A DNA stretch of 64,000 bases from Plectosphaerella cucumerina. Its lineage: Eukaryota; Ascomycota; Sordariomycetes; Glomerellales; Plectosphaerellaceae. Position 1 is the stretch's first letter, and every line of letters starts with the position of its first letter. This document shows, piece after piece, positions 22,659 through 33,116 of this stretch. The notes under the pieces were generated by a model that searched no databases, was not told the origin of the DNA, and worked only from the letters and a program-made list of their open reading frames with translations. The stretch is from assembly GCA_020746995.1 (NCBI GenBank), contig JAGPXD010000001.1, positions 6,758,001 to 6,822,000 on the forward strand. The letters are read 5' to 3'. The position numbers and the translations under genes were made by a program.

Positions 22659-25481
22659 ATGTCCTCCGCGGTGGTCCGCTCAACCGCCCTCAGGGCTGGC
22701 GGCGCATGCGTGCGCTGCCGCAAGGGCAAGACCAAGTGCGTCTACGAGAACGGCAGAGCTCCCTGCAAGAACTGCGCCAAGGGAATGCACGAATGCTATC
22801 TGCCCTCCGAGTCGATGGCCGCCGGCACCTCACCCGCTCGTCACACCGCCGTCCATCGACCTGCCCGCGAGAGCCTCCCCTCCGTCGGTGCCGCCGATCC
22901 GCGCGCCGCCAACCCTGCTGCCATCCCGGCCAGACACGCTCAGGCTGGAGCCATGGTTGACAAGTGAGTCTTGATCGCATTCATCTCCTCTCCTCCACCC
23001 CTTCCCCTTCCTCCTCCTCCTCGCCCCCTCTCCCAGCAGTCCGCCCCCCGGCGCCAGCCCGTCCGTCATCAGGTCCGGCCGGCTGGCAGCTGTGGGCGCG
23101 CACACTTGCTCCGTGGTCCATGGTCGCCTGGACCGCGCGTCGTGCCGGGTGGCGGTTCCTCGGCTGCCTTCTCTCTCCCGTCCGTCCCCTTGGCCCCCCT
23201 TCCCCCTCCCCAGCTCCCCCGAACCTACTCCCTGTCCCCCCCGTCGGAGAGGGCGCTTCCTTGCACGACGCCCGGTCTCAGTTCTCGCACCTCCGAGTGG
23301 CTGCGCCGCCCGCCTCGACATGATTCGTTCCCCGGCGCCCCCACCCCAAGTCATCTGCACCTTCCATCCCGATGGCCTTTGCTCCGTTTCGGACTCACAT
23401 GCGCCAACCCCCCCCGATTCGCCCGCTCACGAACGAGATGTCTTCAGCTCCGCGTCCCGCACTCCTGCTAACCACACCCCTTCTTCTCTAGGCTTACGCC
23501 CGAAATGATCGCCGAATGCGAGCGCATCGTGTCCCGGACCTATCCCGCCTGCGTCGCCTTCCACAAGCCTACGTTCATCACACAGCTGAAGAACTCGACC
23601 ATCGAGGGATCTCTTCTCTATGCCCTCCTCTGCACTGCAGCTAGGTAAGCTTTGCTCCTCTTCGTTTGCCCCGATCCCCCCTCGGAATCCGAGGCGAGCC
23701 GGTCTCGCCATCGGCGTGGGCCGCCCAGACCGTCATTTTCCGCGAACCCCGGCTATTTTTGCTGGGGGGACCGCCGCCGCCCTATTTCCCCCCGACCGAC
23801 CGAGGACGGCCTCGGCCCCCACCCGCCGCCGTGCACGGTTCACTGACGTCCCGTCTGCAGGAGCTCACCCAACCTCATCCGCCGCTATGGTGGTACCCAG
23901 GGCAATGCCCAGGGCGGCGCTACTGCCGCGGCTGAGCACTTCGCCGTCAAGGCCATGAACCTCATTCAGCTCAACCTCGACTCGCCCAGCCTGGCCGACA
24001 TTCAGGCCATGTGCCTCATCATCATCCACGAGTGGGGTTCGCGCCAGGCCGTTCGCGCCTACGTCTACCTGGGCCAGGCTGCCCGCATGGTTCAGATGTA
24101 CACTGTTCTCCACAGTCATCACAACGGCATCGTCAGCGAGAACTTCCTGCAGGAGGAGTCCTTCCGCCGCGCCCTCTGGCTGCTGTACATCCTCGACTGC
24201 CTCCTCACCAGTCACCCCGGACGTCAACCTGCCCTCTCTGGCGCCGACATCGCTGATGTCTCGCTGCCCTGCTCGGACATGAACTTTGCCTTTGGCAACG
24301 CTGTCGTTGTCGAGACGCTGACCCGCGTCAGCCCTTCGCGGCGCCCTGTCGGTATCCCTGGCGACGTCGTCGGCGAGTTTGGCCAGATCATCCGGGCCAC
24401 GCGCATCTGGCGTGAAGTCGTTCACATGCTCATGTCCACCACGGTCGAGACGTTCAACGATGCGACCTGCACGGAGCTCATGAACTCCATCGAGGATCTT
24501 CGCAGGGACCTGCCCATGCAGTTCATCGACAAGCCGGGTCAGATCAACCTCCACATCACCATGGGCTCCGGCTTCACCTATGCCATGCTTCACTGCATGC
24601 TGCACTGCTCGTCCATCTTCATCAACCGTCGTCGCCTGCTGCAGTATGTCACGTCGCCCACCTTCGACATCGAGAGCTGGCGCCACACCCCCCAGTGCCA
24701 CGACCTGATCGACCGCCTTCTCACATCGTGCCACTCGACCATCGCCATGCTGACCGCCCTGGAGGCCGGCTTCGACAAGGAGTCGATCCCCTGCTTCCCG
24801 GTCGTCATGCTCTTCTCGGCATTCACTGCTAGCGCCACTGTCGCCTACCTGTCCCTCAAGAACCTGACGCCTCCCAACGCCGTCGAGACCGCCGGCCACA
24901 TTGTCCGTGACGGTCTCCGTTTCATGCAGGAGGGTGTCGAGACCTGGCCGCTCATCGCCTCCTGGCTGCGCCACCTTTGCGTCATGCAGAGGGTCCTTGT
25001 CACCGACGCCGGTGGTCTCGCCATCCCCGGCCCCGACACTCTTGCTGCCGGATCGGTCCGCGACGACGCATCCAACGCAGGCTCCAACAACCCCGACACC
25101 ATGGAGTACGACCACGGCTCCAACAGCGGCAACGGTCCGTCCAACCCCTCGCAGCAGCCTGGCGGTTCTGCCGGCGACAGCGGCCGGGATAGCGAGCCGC
25201 CCCCAGCCGTCCGCCGCACCGGTGTCACCACAATCAACGGAGGCTCGGCCAACGGCGGCACACCCAACCCGTCCAGCCCGCCTGCGGCTGCCCAGCCCGA
25301 GATCAAGAGGTCTCCCGGATCCCCTTCGGCCGTGCCTGTCAGCAACGGCTCTCACGAGCACGTTCCCGAGCGCGATGTCTCTGTTCCCCAGGACATGACC
25401 GCCGGCGAGCTCTGCAGCGCCTTCGAACGCCAGCTCCTCGAACTGGACGACCTTGCCGCCTTCATGGGTGGTGGTGTCTAG
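22659..25481 (+). CDS. Zn2Cys6 transcription factor
   Basis: Three exons (22659-22963, 23492-23644, 23861-25481) give 692 residues. The zinc cluster is near the N-terminus: C17-X2-C20-X6-C27-X8-C36-X2-C39-X6-C46, with basic residues RKGKTK between the second and third cysteines. The first intron is long (528 bases) and pyrimidine-rich. A fungal_trans-type middle domain spans about residues 105-450 (KLTPEMIAECERIVSRTYPACVAFHKP, later EESFRRALWLLYILDCLLTSHPGRQPALS). The C-terminal 170 residues are low-complexity, rich in Ser, Pro, Gly and Asn, ending with an acidic-hydrophobic helix (FERQLLELDDLAAFMGG) that resembles an activation motif. The protein should act in the nucleus; I do not recognise the specific orthologue. 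The gene stands alone, with large gene-free flanks. Confidence 0.9.
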
Positions 25482-25991
25482 TCAATGCAAACCTATTGAG
25501 GGTGGCATCGTCTCTAATGTATCTTTATCACCGAGTCACGACCTAGGGACCTCGGTTTTTGTTTTCCTGCTCCCTATAGCCAGTCGGCAGAGGGTGATTG
25601 GCTTTCATCGGAGGGATGCGGGACGAGGTGGCCTGGCATGGTCTTCTGTCCTGCGGCGTTTGTGGCGTTGAGCCCTATACCAGGGCGGTTCGGGGTTGTC
25701 AAAGGCGAGTCTGTTCATGGGACGAGTCTGTTTGTTCGGGAGTTGTTTGAGTGGTTGTGGTTGTATGGGAAGTATGTGGCAGACCCGGTTGATACCCGCC
25801 CGAGTCATGATTAGGAGGATCGGGTTCAGTCTAGGAGTTGAGGTCTGCTGTTGACGAGGTCAAGTTGTCACGCAGAATATACCCAGTTTTCTTCTTCAGT
25901 CGACTTGCGCACGTTTTGTCGAAACATTCATGCAACATTTGTATGCATGCAGGTGGTAACTCCCATTTTGCATCTTGCTAAAGAGACCCGT
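25482..25991. other. Convergent intergenic region
   Basis: About 510 bases between the convergent stops of the Zn2Cys6 gene and the metallophosphatase gene; presumably both 3' untranslated regions. No other feature seen. Confidence 0.45.
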
Positions 25992-27304
25992 CTAGTCGGA
26001 CCTCGGCTTCCCCAGCAACAAACACTCCTCACAATAGGTCTTCCGGTTGGGCGAGGGCTTGTACACGTCCTCCCCAAACGTCGCGTTCAGCGAAACCTCA
26101 CCGACAACTTCATCATTCTCAAGACGGATCCACGTGTCCAGCTCCCCCTTCGCGATGCCCTCGCGGCTCAGCAGCAGATTCCTCGCACCACGCTGCCAGT
26201 CGCCATTGCCGCCGTAGCCAGTCCGCTGGCCAAAACAAATGTTCAGGCCATCACCAGCAGGCTTCACGGGGAAATCAAGCAGTGGCGTACCCTTCGTCCA
26301 CTTGTAACACCACGACTGGCCGTGGATGTGGGCGCTGAAGAGACCGAGCAGGCCCGGGGTGTTAGCGAGAGCTCGCATGAGGGTAACATCCTGGCCACCA
26401 TAGGCGCAGGTCCCGTTGAAGGAGCCATCAGGGCAGAAACCATCGGCCTGAGTGGCGATAGTCTGGTCGTTCAAGCCTGGGTTGCGAACTGGATCGACAA
26501 GCCCGGGAACGGTGCCGATGGCGCGGAAGGCAGACACGGGGATGTGCGTGAAGACGAGGGCGGGGATGGTGCGGTTGTATTTCTCCATGAGGCGGGCGTT
26601 CTCGGCGAGGAACCACTCGACGACATCGGCGTCGACCCAGTTGGGGCGCTGGATGCGTGTGCCATCTGGGTTGAGGGATTGATATGCGAAACCGCTGCGC
26701 GAGTCGAGGAACCAGAGGAGGAGCTCCGGGGCGCAGCCGCAGGTGGAGTTGCCGGGACAATCAGGCGGGAAGATGGGGAGGCGGTAGTTCGTGGCGCCGA
26801 CGCGCTGGGGGTCCGGGACGGAGGAGCGTGTGCGAGAACCGGGAGTGAGGTGCTCGCGGGCGAGGAGGGCTTCGACAGAGCGGTTGTAGCCTGGGTCGTG
26901 ATTACCGTGGAGGGAGGCGAAGGTGAGGCCGCGGGCGGCGATGGGGGCGAGAGCTTGGTCGATGTAGGCGGTTGTGTTGGTTGCGAAGGTGTTGTCGCGG
27001 GAGATGAGGTCGCCGTTCATGATGACGAAGTCTGTGGAGGGTTCGGAGGCGAGGAGGTGGGCGATTGTGGAGGTTGTGAGGGCGTCTTGGATGGGGCCGT
27101 AGGAGGAGGGGGCTGGGGGTGTTAGATTGGACTCTGGAGGGAGGGAAGGGGAGACTTGCCTTCGCCGTAGTGCAGGTCTTCGATGATTGTGATTTGGAAT
27201 GTGCCGTCGGAGTTGAAGGTGAGAGGCTGGCCGGGGCCGTTGCGGCCTTCTCGCAGGGCGAGGGCTGCGCCGGGGAGGGTGAGGGCCAGGATGTGGGCGA
27301 GCAT
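25992..27304 (-). CDS. Secreted calcineurin-like metallophosphoesterase (DCR2-like)
   Basis: Two exons (27304-27160, 27112-25992) give 421 residues. The first 16 residues form a signal peptide (MLAHILALTLPGAALA). The metal-binding motifs of the PF00149 fold are present in order: EDLHYG (variant of DxH), NGDLISRD (GD..), GNHD, THIP and the late H-x-H (AHIHGQ). The FQITIIEDLHYGE start resembles DCR2-type phosphatases and their secreted fungal relatives. Several cysteines and N-X-S/T sites fit secretion. The intron (27159-27113) uses a GC donor (AAG|GCAAGT) with a normal CAG acceptor; splicing it is required to read YGEAPSSYGP. Likely role: hydrolysis of phosphate esters or phosphodiesters outside the cell or in the secretory pathway; substrate unknown. 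Confidence 0.87.
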
Positions 27305-27388
27305 GATGGGCTTGAAGTTGCGGTGCTGAAGGTGGTGATCTCCTGGAATGGTGCCATGGTGGTCTTAAATACTTATATTCCCCGCTGG

Positions 27389-27396
27389 TATATAAA
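27389..27396 (-). promoter_or_regulatory. TATA box of the metallophosphatase gene
   Basis: On the minus strand TTTATATA lies about 85 bases before the ATG at 27304, followed by a second AT-rich patch. Position and sequence fit a TATA element, but no transcription start is known. Confidence 0.55.
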
Positions 27397-27773
27397 ATCC
27401 CGCCTTGCTGGGCAGTCGTCCACGTGCGGTGCGCTTGTCGATCTTGATGTGTCCAGGGCGGCGGGTCGTGGTGGAGTTTGCGGGAACGTGGTCGGGGAGC
27501 CAATGGCCGGACTTGGATGCGGAACGTGGTGGTGTTTAGGGGAGGATCCTGCGGACTGGGATGATGTTAGCACATCACGAAAGAACGTTCCTGAAAGCGG
27601 TTTTTCGTGGAGTTCCGATTTCTTAGGAAAGATCTAGATTATAGGTGTATATTATTCAATCTGGCCATCTTCAGTTTCGTGAAAATCAACACTTCTTCCA
27701 TCCCAATGGCCAGGTTGGATGGTTCCAACACGCGCTTGGAATCGCGCAATAAATTGAATGAAGATTACACCGA

Positions 27774-27833
27774 GCATCCTGCCCTCCGTACTACTACGAG
27801 CATCCTGCCCCCCCGCACTACTACGAGCATCCA
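27774..27833. repeat. Two-copy tandem repeat, about 26-base unit
   Basis: A unit GCATCCTGCCC followed by CCGTACTACTACGA occurs twice with small changes (one extra C run), plus a partial third copy beginning GCATCC. Confidence 0.7.
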
Positions 27834-28240
27834 TCCCAACGTTGTGGTCCCCTTCAATCCGCTATTTGCGGTGGAAGTTTTGGACGTGGTCCTGGAACTT
27901 TTGCTTATCTCTTCGAGGCCTTTTACTAGTTCCTCTGTTGACGAGGAAGTAGGCGAGTAGTGATAACGGATGTATATCAAGATATCTTTCCAATACAAAG
28001 TCCGGAAATAGGAAGCTACGTTAATTCGTCAAAACAAAATAGCAACGCATCTTACACGACGAAAGGTCATGTCTACTGTGGTGCAATGTGTAGGGCTGGG
28101 AACATCAGCCATCCTGACAACATCATTGCCTCCCCAACATCACACCTCCATCAACATCACGCCCAGAATCACCAGTATCACTTTGCATCATCAAAACATC
28201 GTCATCATTACCCCCCAGAAAGCAACTACCCCTTCATCCC

Positions 28241-29882
28241 TCACTCCTCCTCCTCCCCCAGCAACTTCTCCCCCTTATCGAGGCTCTCCCGCATCCACTC
28301 CAGCGGGCCCACGCCGGCCGCGCCGTACACCGCCTGGAAGCTACTCGCGTATTCTTCCACGCGCTCGTAGGCGCGGCCCAGCCCCTCCCAGTCCTCCCAC
28401 AGCCGTCGTCGGTTGACGAGGGACAGGAACATGTCGGCCCGTCCCGGGTCGTCGAGGGTGCTCGCCTCGTCCATCCAGAAGCAGATGTCCTTGTAGTCGG
28501 GGCGGGCGCCCTCGCCCGCGAGGGCGGCGAGCTCGAAGAGCCAGGGCAGCTCCCGGAGGGCGTACAGCTGCCAGAACCCGTGGTTTGCCGTGCCGAGGTA
28601 CATGGTCCACGACGCGGTGATGAGGGCCTGGGCTTCCTCAGGCCGCAGGTACCTCATCACCTCTTGCTTGAGCTCGGCGGGGAGCTTGTGGAAGACGTCG
28701 TGGGTGACGCCGGCGGGGACCGAGATGGGGCTCAGGCGGCGGGGGGCTCGGGCCTGGATGGCCTGCTTGATGGCGTCGGTGTTGCCGGTGGGGTCCAGGA
28801 CCAGGTACTGAGCGGCGGTCAGCAGGGAATAAAAACAAGGGGTCTTGAGGTCTGGGGATGCGTACCTCGAAGCCTGGGCGGCAATGCCACATCCAGTTGG
28901 TATGGTTGTAGCCCCCTCCGATGTACGCAAAGTCCGCCATGGAGGTGTTTCCGTCCTCAATCTGCTCCCGGATCGCCATGTACAGCAGGCTGGGTTCGAT
29001 CCTGTTGATATTGTGCTCCTTGCGGAGGAATCTCTGGAGGAGGCCGTGACAGGACGAGTGGTACGGGATGCATGGGCCGGGATCGTGCAGCTCCGCCTCA
29101 TTCTCTGTGAAAATGGGGTTGTAGCTGTTGGCCGTCAGCACCTTGGACTCAAGGAGGCAAACTAAAGGGAATCTTACCAAGGGATCACCTCTTCCTCGTC
29201 GAGTCCAGCGTCGTTCGGGCCAGGGAGAATTGCTGGGAATCCACCGTCCTGACCAGAAATGTTATTCAAAGGTTCAAGGTGCACACAATGAGATTGTTCA
29301 CTCACATCGTCCAGGCGAATGGGCTGGGCCTCGTCGAGAACAAAGACCCTAGTTGAGGACGTCAGTTCTGGCCAGTTTCATGGTAGCTTTCACAAAAGCA
29401 GACAAAACTGACTCAACTTCGGGCACTTCGATGTCTTCTTCATCATCATCGTTGTCCGCATCATCGTCGTCCGCGCCAGAAGGAATGACGTAGCTGTAAT
29501 GGTATCCCACAGCCTGGACCTCATCGAGCCATTCGATTTTGGAAGCATCGATGATCCTGGGGTCGTAAACACTGTTCGCAACCAGTTCTTTGGTCATCAG
29601 GTTTTTGTAATCGATTGGATCGAGATAGGGCGATGCGGTCTGGTTCAACGGCTTGAGGAGCTTCTCGCGAAGGGGGGGATACCAGCCGGTGTTGGGGACA
29701 GAGGCCCAAATCACTTCGGTTGTGAGAGGACCAGCGCAGAGGGCGCAGAGGGGAAGACAACCCTGGTCTTCTAGGAAGTCAGGTCCCGACTCAGTGAACT
29801 GTTGAACTGCGAACCCGTACTAGTTGTTCGTCAGCGTCATGTCAGAGTGGTAGACATCCTCGTCTTGGTGTTCTTCGTCCAT
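28241..29882 (-). CDS. F-box-like protein, gene model uncertain at the 5' end
   Basis: Supported exons: ..-29413, 29348-29306, 29248-29178, 29124-28866, 28807-28241; phases close through all of them. The C-terminal exon holds an F-box-like helix set (FHKLPAELKQEVMRYLRPEEAQALITASW). Upstream are EVFVLDEAQPIRLDD, a cysteine-containing N-terminal part (CLPLCALCAGPL) and an Asp/Glu run. F-box proteins recruit substrates to SCF ubiquitin ligases. The start is unclear. ATG at 29882 opens MDEEHQDED but meets an in-frame TAG at 29822-29820, and no ATG follows before the conserved part. A 57-base intron with a weak GTCTAC donor and a CAACAG acceptor ending at 29799 would remove the stop and give 450 residues. 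The alternative is a 5' nonsense mutation. Confidence 0.7.
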
Positions 29883-29959
29883 GGTTGCTTGTGCGTTGGC
29901 TTGTTCTTTGCCTTGGTCGCGCTGTGAGTGTGATTGTCTCCGTAGTCGAAACTGCAAAC

Positions 29960-30740
29960 ACTGCAGTCTTCCGAGGCGTTGCTGTGTCTGGCCCAACCAG
30001 AAGAGTGATCAGACTTCAGTGATGCTTTTGTGAGAGCACGGAAGCTTTGTCTGATGTTTGCGGGTGTGGTCGGAGAATCTGGGGATATTGAGAACAGAGA
30101 AAGATGAACTGTAGTCTTCCGAACCGTTGTGGAATTCGTCGCAACCACAGTTGGCATCCGACGTCGATAATAGCTTTGCGAGAACTTGGGGCTCTGTCTG
30201 GTGTTGCGGGAGTAGCTGTAGAAGCGAGAAGAGGTCGCGAGAACAGGGAGAGACCAGCTGTAGCCTTCCGAGTCGTTGTAGTCCGTCCCAGCCAGAGTGG
30301 TTTTCAGACGTCAATGATGCCTTGTGATGTCTGGAGGCTGAGTCTGGTGTCGGTGGGTGGGGCTGTTGAAACGGGGAGAGATGGCGAGAACAGAGGGATG
30401 AGCTGTAATCTTCCGAGTCGGTGTAGTCCGTATGAGCCGGAGTGGTTGTCAGATATTCAAAGTCTTTGAGGACTGGAGACTTTGCTTGGCGTCGGTGTGT
30501 GTGACTGTAGGAACGGGGAGAGATAGAGGATTGAGAGAGGTGGCCTTGATCAATGATCGCTGTGAGTGTGACCGCCGCTTCAGTGGACTCTGATGTCGCT
30601 GTAATCTTCCAAATCGTTGCTGAGTCTGATCCGTCCCATCCAGAGTTGTTCTCAGGAATGCCAGTAAGGACGACTGATGGCTTTGTCTGCTGTTGGAGGA
30701 TGCAACTGTAGAAACGGGGAAGACTGAAGGAACGAAGATA
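29960..30740. repeat. Degenerate minisatellite, about 148-base period, five copies
   Basis: A recognisable core (TGTAGTCTTCCGAGTCGTTG then CCAGCCAGAGTGG) recurs with its CTTCC anchor at 29968, 30116, 30265, 30410 and 30606. Spacing is 148, 149, 145 and 196 bases, and copies share a GAGAACAGGGAGAGA-type segment. On the minus strand the copies give related peptides (SEDYSSS appears twice), but unit lengths are not multiples of three, so a coding repeat is unlikely. It lies directly upstream of the F-box gene and may carry its promoter. Confidence 0.75.
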
Positions 30741-31302
30741 GATGGGGGGAAACTGGGGGCGCAAGGCTGCAAGAGGGTCGCGTGCAGGTAGAAAAGACGC
30801 GGGTGCTGGTGAAATCGCGTTGTGGACGCGTCCCTTCCTCCTGGTAGGTGGGTTGTGTTGTTTTTTGCACAAGTCAGGACCTGGCGCCTGTGAATCTCCG
30901 GACTTGACTTCTCTCTTTCAGTTACTCCGGTCTGAAAAGTGTGGCAATCAAAAGACCTGGCGTCTGTTTCTCCTTTTCTGATGGTGAAGATGGGAGAAGG
31001 GCTGATCAAGAAGCTGACGAGGAGATGTGAAAGTGGTCAAAGGGGTAGGGCTTGTTAGGTCTTCGGCAAGCAGGTCACGCGGGCCTTCTTGAGAAATCTG
31101 CACTGAACAAGAGGTAAGAAGGCACGGTTTTGGCCTGGGGGGTTGCACCGGTCGGTGACGACTCCCTATCATCACGTGCACGGTGTTTGTTCACCTCGGT
31201 GTGTGGTGGGCACGGCGCACCCACCGGAGAGTGGGATATTCACTGAGAGCACGTGGTTGATCTTGGAAGGTGGCAGAAAGTGCATTGAACTGCAATAAAC
31301 TC
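30741..31302. other. Intergenic, between minisatellite and C2H2-like gene
   Basis: About 560 bases without a supported gene; holds the 3' end of the minus-strand C2H2-like gene. Confidence 0.4.
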
Positions 31303-32790
31303 CTATGAATCCGACTCTGCATCGGAACCAGACTCCGACATGTCATGGAAACTGCTGCCATAATCCTCCCCGTCTGGCCCCAAGTTCAGCACATGTCTAT
31401 GGATTGCATTCAAGACGTCGCGGGGATTTTGGATGGCTGGCATGTCGACGTCCGAGTCGCTGTCGAATTCCCGCTCGCACCGGTCCATGTCGGTGTCCTG
31501 TTGGCTTGAGGTGCCATCTGAGTACTCTGAACGACTGTCGTATGCCGAGCTCGCGGTGGATGAGCGCTGGCCCAGGTGCAGGTTGATTGTGAAATGATCC
31601 TGCACAGCTGGGGCTGAGGCTTCCTCCATGTCGATGTCTGTTCCTTCTTGTTCCTCCAGCACACGCTGAGGGTATCCTGCCTTTGGAATTGGCCGGTCAA
31701 GCCCCAGCTCGATGCCCATCAGCTCGGTGACGTTTCCACTAGACGACTTTCGACGTTCACGGCCAGGTGACCCTTGTCGCTCCGGAGTACCAGATCTCTT
31801 TCCGTCCGGTGACGAAATGTCATCGAAGCTAGATAGCTCTGTGCCAATGCCAGAGTCCCGACTTCCTCTGGACAGGGTTTGTGGCTTTGTCGAGTAATTT
31901 CCCTCGCTGGGTTTGGCTACCATTGAGAATCTCTGGCTGACGTCGACAACTTTTCCGAGGTCGACTACTGTTCTTTCCGGGGCTGGAGGTGACGCCGGTG
32001 GGGTGGCGTTCTGTGACCGAGAGACTGCCGTGGGTGTCTGGAGCTGTCGCTGACTCTTTTGTTTCGATAGCGATGAGGCAGGGCCGGACTTTGAGTCGGC
32101 CTTGCTTCCGTTGGCTCTGGGTTTGACGTGACTGCTCACTGGCAAAATCAAATAGGTGATTAGCGTCGTTCACAGCGAAGATGGGGATCTCATGTGCGTC
32201 AAAAGACGGGGGTTCCTCACTGAATAGCTCCTCGTCAAACTTGACTTCCGGGAACAGCGCCCCTAAAAGCTTTTTGCACCGTGAGACTTCATCGTTCGGC
32301 TTGTTGAAGTGCTGATTGAGGTTCTGGAGAGCCTCAGCTTGAGCAGTGCTGATAAGTGTGGGAAGCGGGCTGGACTTGGTGTTGGCCCCAGGTCGGCAAC
32401 GAGCATGCTCTTTTCTGAAGTCCTCTGTCGGCTTCGTGGTCTTCTTGCGGCAGTATCCGCAGTTGTGAGTTGGGCTGTGAGCTCGCAACAAGTGCTCCCT
32501 GGCGACGCTTGTCAGCATCCAAATCCTTGATGTCTCGACATGTGCAGCCGCTGCTTGAAAACATACCTCAGCCGATTGATGTCTTTGAAGCCGTTTAGAC
32601 ACGCCGAGTTCTTAGTCCCCCTGAGTTTCTCGGTGTTCTCTGGGTCAAGGACGGCGAAGAAACACGGAATCTTCACCCCGTCCCCAGATTTCACTGCTCC
32701 ATCATCGCTGGGGGAGCTGGGTGGTGTAGCGGCCGCATGCTTGGTCTTGCTGCTGGGAGCGCAGGCTAGGCGTCTCTGTGCTTCCGGCAT
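31303..32790 (-). CDS. Degenerate C2H2 zinc-finger-like protein, Ser-rich
   Basis: Three exons (32790-32567, 32498-32221, 32138-31303) give 445 residues. Residues about 40-115 carry a widespread fungal pattern of degenerate C2H2 fingers: KIPCFFAVLDPENTEKLRG, ACLNGFKDINRLREHLLRAH (the second half supplied by exon 2), then NCGYCRKK and KEHARCRP. The long C-terminal part is disordered, rich in Ser, Pro and acidic residues, with a SRDSGIGTELSSFDD motif and an Asp/Ser tail (SDSDVDMP, ESGSDAESDS). The second intron (donor GTGAGG, branch GCTAATC, acceptor GCCAG) is inferred because it is needed to reach the C-terminal frame; its boundaries are moderately sure. Function unknown; DNA or RNA binding is possible. 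Confidence 0.72.
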
Positions 32791-32816
32791 GATTTCGGTT
32801 CCTGGGTGATGTAACC

Positions 32817-33116
32817 CTAGGGCGAAGGCTCTGGTGATGAATGCCCGGATGAGTCTCCAGACGAGTTCTCCTCTATGGTGATGTCGACGAGTCTGAGGAA
32901 TTTCTCCGCTCTCCTCTCGTTTTTCTCAATAGACTCGGCGTCCAATGGGGGGTTACCCTCTTGAACTCGTCGTAACAAGCGCTCGGGAACAGAAGATTCG
33001 GCCTCGAGCCAGCTGCCGAGCATGTAGGATCTTGGTAGATGATCGCTGGCACACTCTGGTGACTTGCTTTTGGCTTTTCTACTGTGATAGTGCGCAGTGT
33101 CTCTGGTCAGCTTCAT
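32817..33116 (-). CDS. Small hypothetical ORF just upstream of the C2H2-like gene
   Basis: An open frame of 99 codons (ATG at 33116) with an N-terminal basic part (HYHSRKAKSKSPE) and a Ser/acidic C-terminus (EENSSGDSSGHSSPEP). It ends only 26 bases before the start codon of the C2H2-like gene on the same strand, too close for an independent fungal transcript. It may be an upstream ORF in that gene's leader, an unrecognised first coding part, or chance. No domain recognised. Confidence 0.3.
   Translation of the reverse strand: MKLTRDTAHYHSRKAKSKSPECASDHLPRSYMLGSWLEAESSVPERLLRRVQEGNPPLDAESIEKNERRAEKFLRLVDITIEENSSGDSSGHSSPEPSP

Larger units (their letters stand above)
27305..28240. other. Intergenic, relatively AT-rich
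   Basis: About 940 bases. The first 200 hold the metallophosphatase promoter. The stretch 27,600-28,230 is more AT-rich than its surroundings and contains only a short tandem repeat; I see no gene. Confidence 0.45.

Noticed and set aside
23865..25361. 498-codon open frame on the minus strand
   Set aside because: Antisense shadow of the Zn2Cys6 gene at 22659-25481, which has clear domains and introns on the plus strand.
29960..30740. CRISPR-like array (regular spacing of a repeated core)
   Set aside because: Units of about 148 bases are similar along most of their length with no short identical repeats and unique spacers; the genome is eukaryotic.
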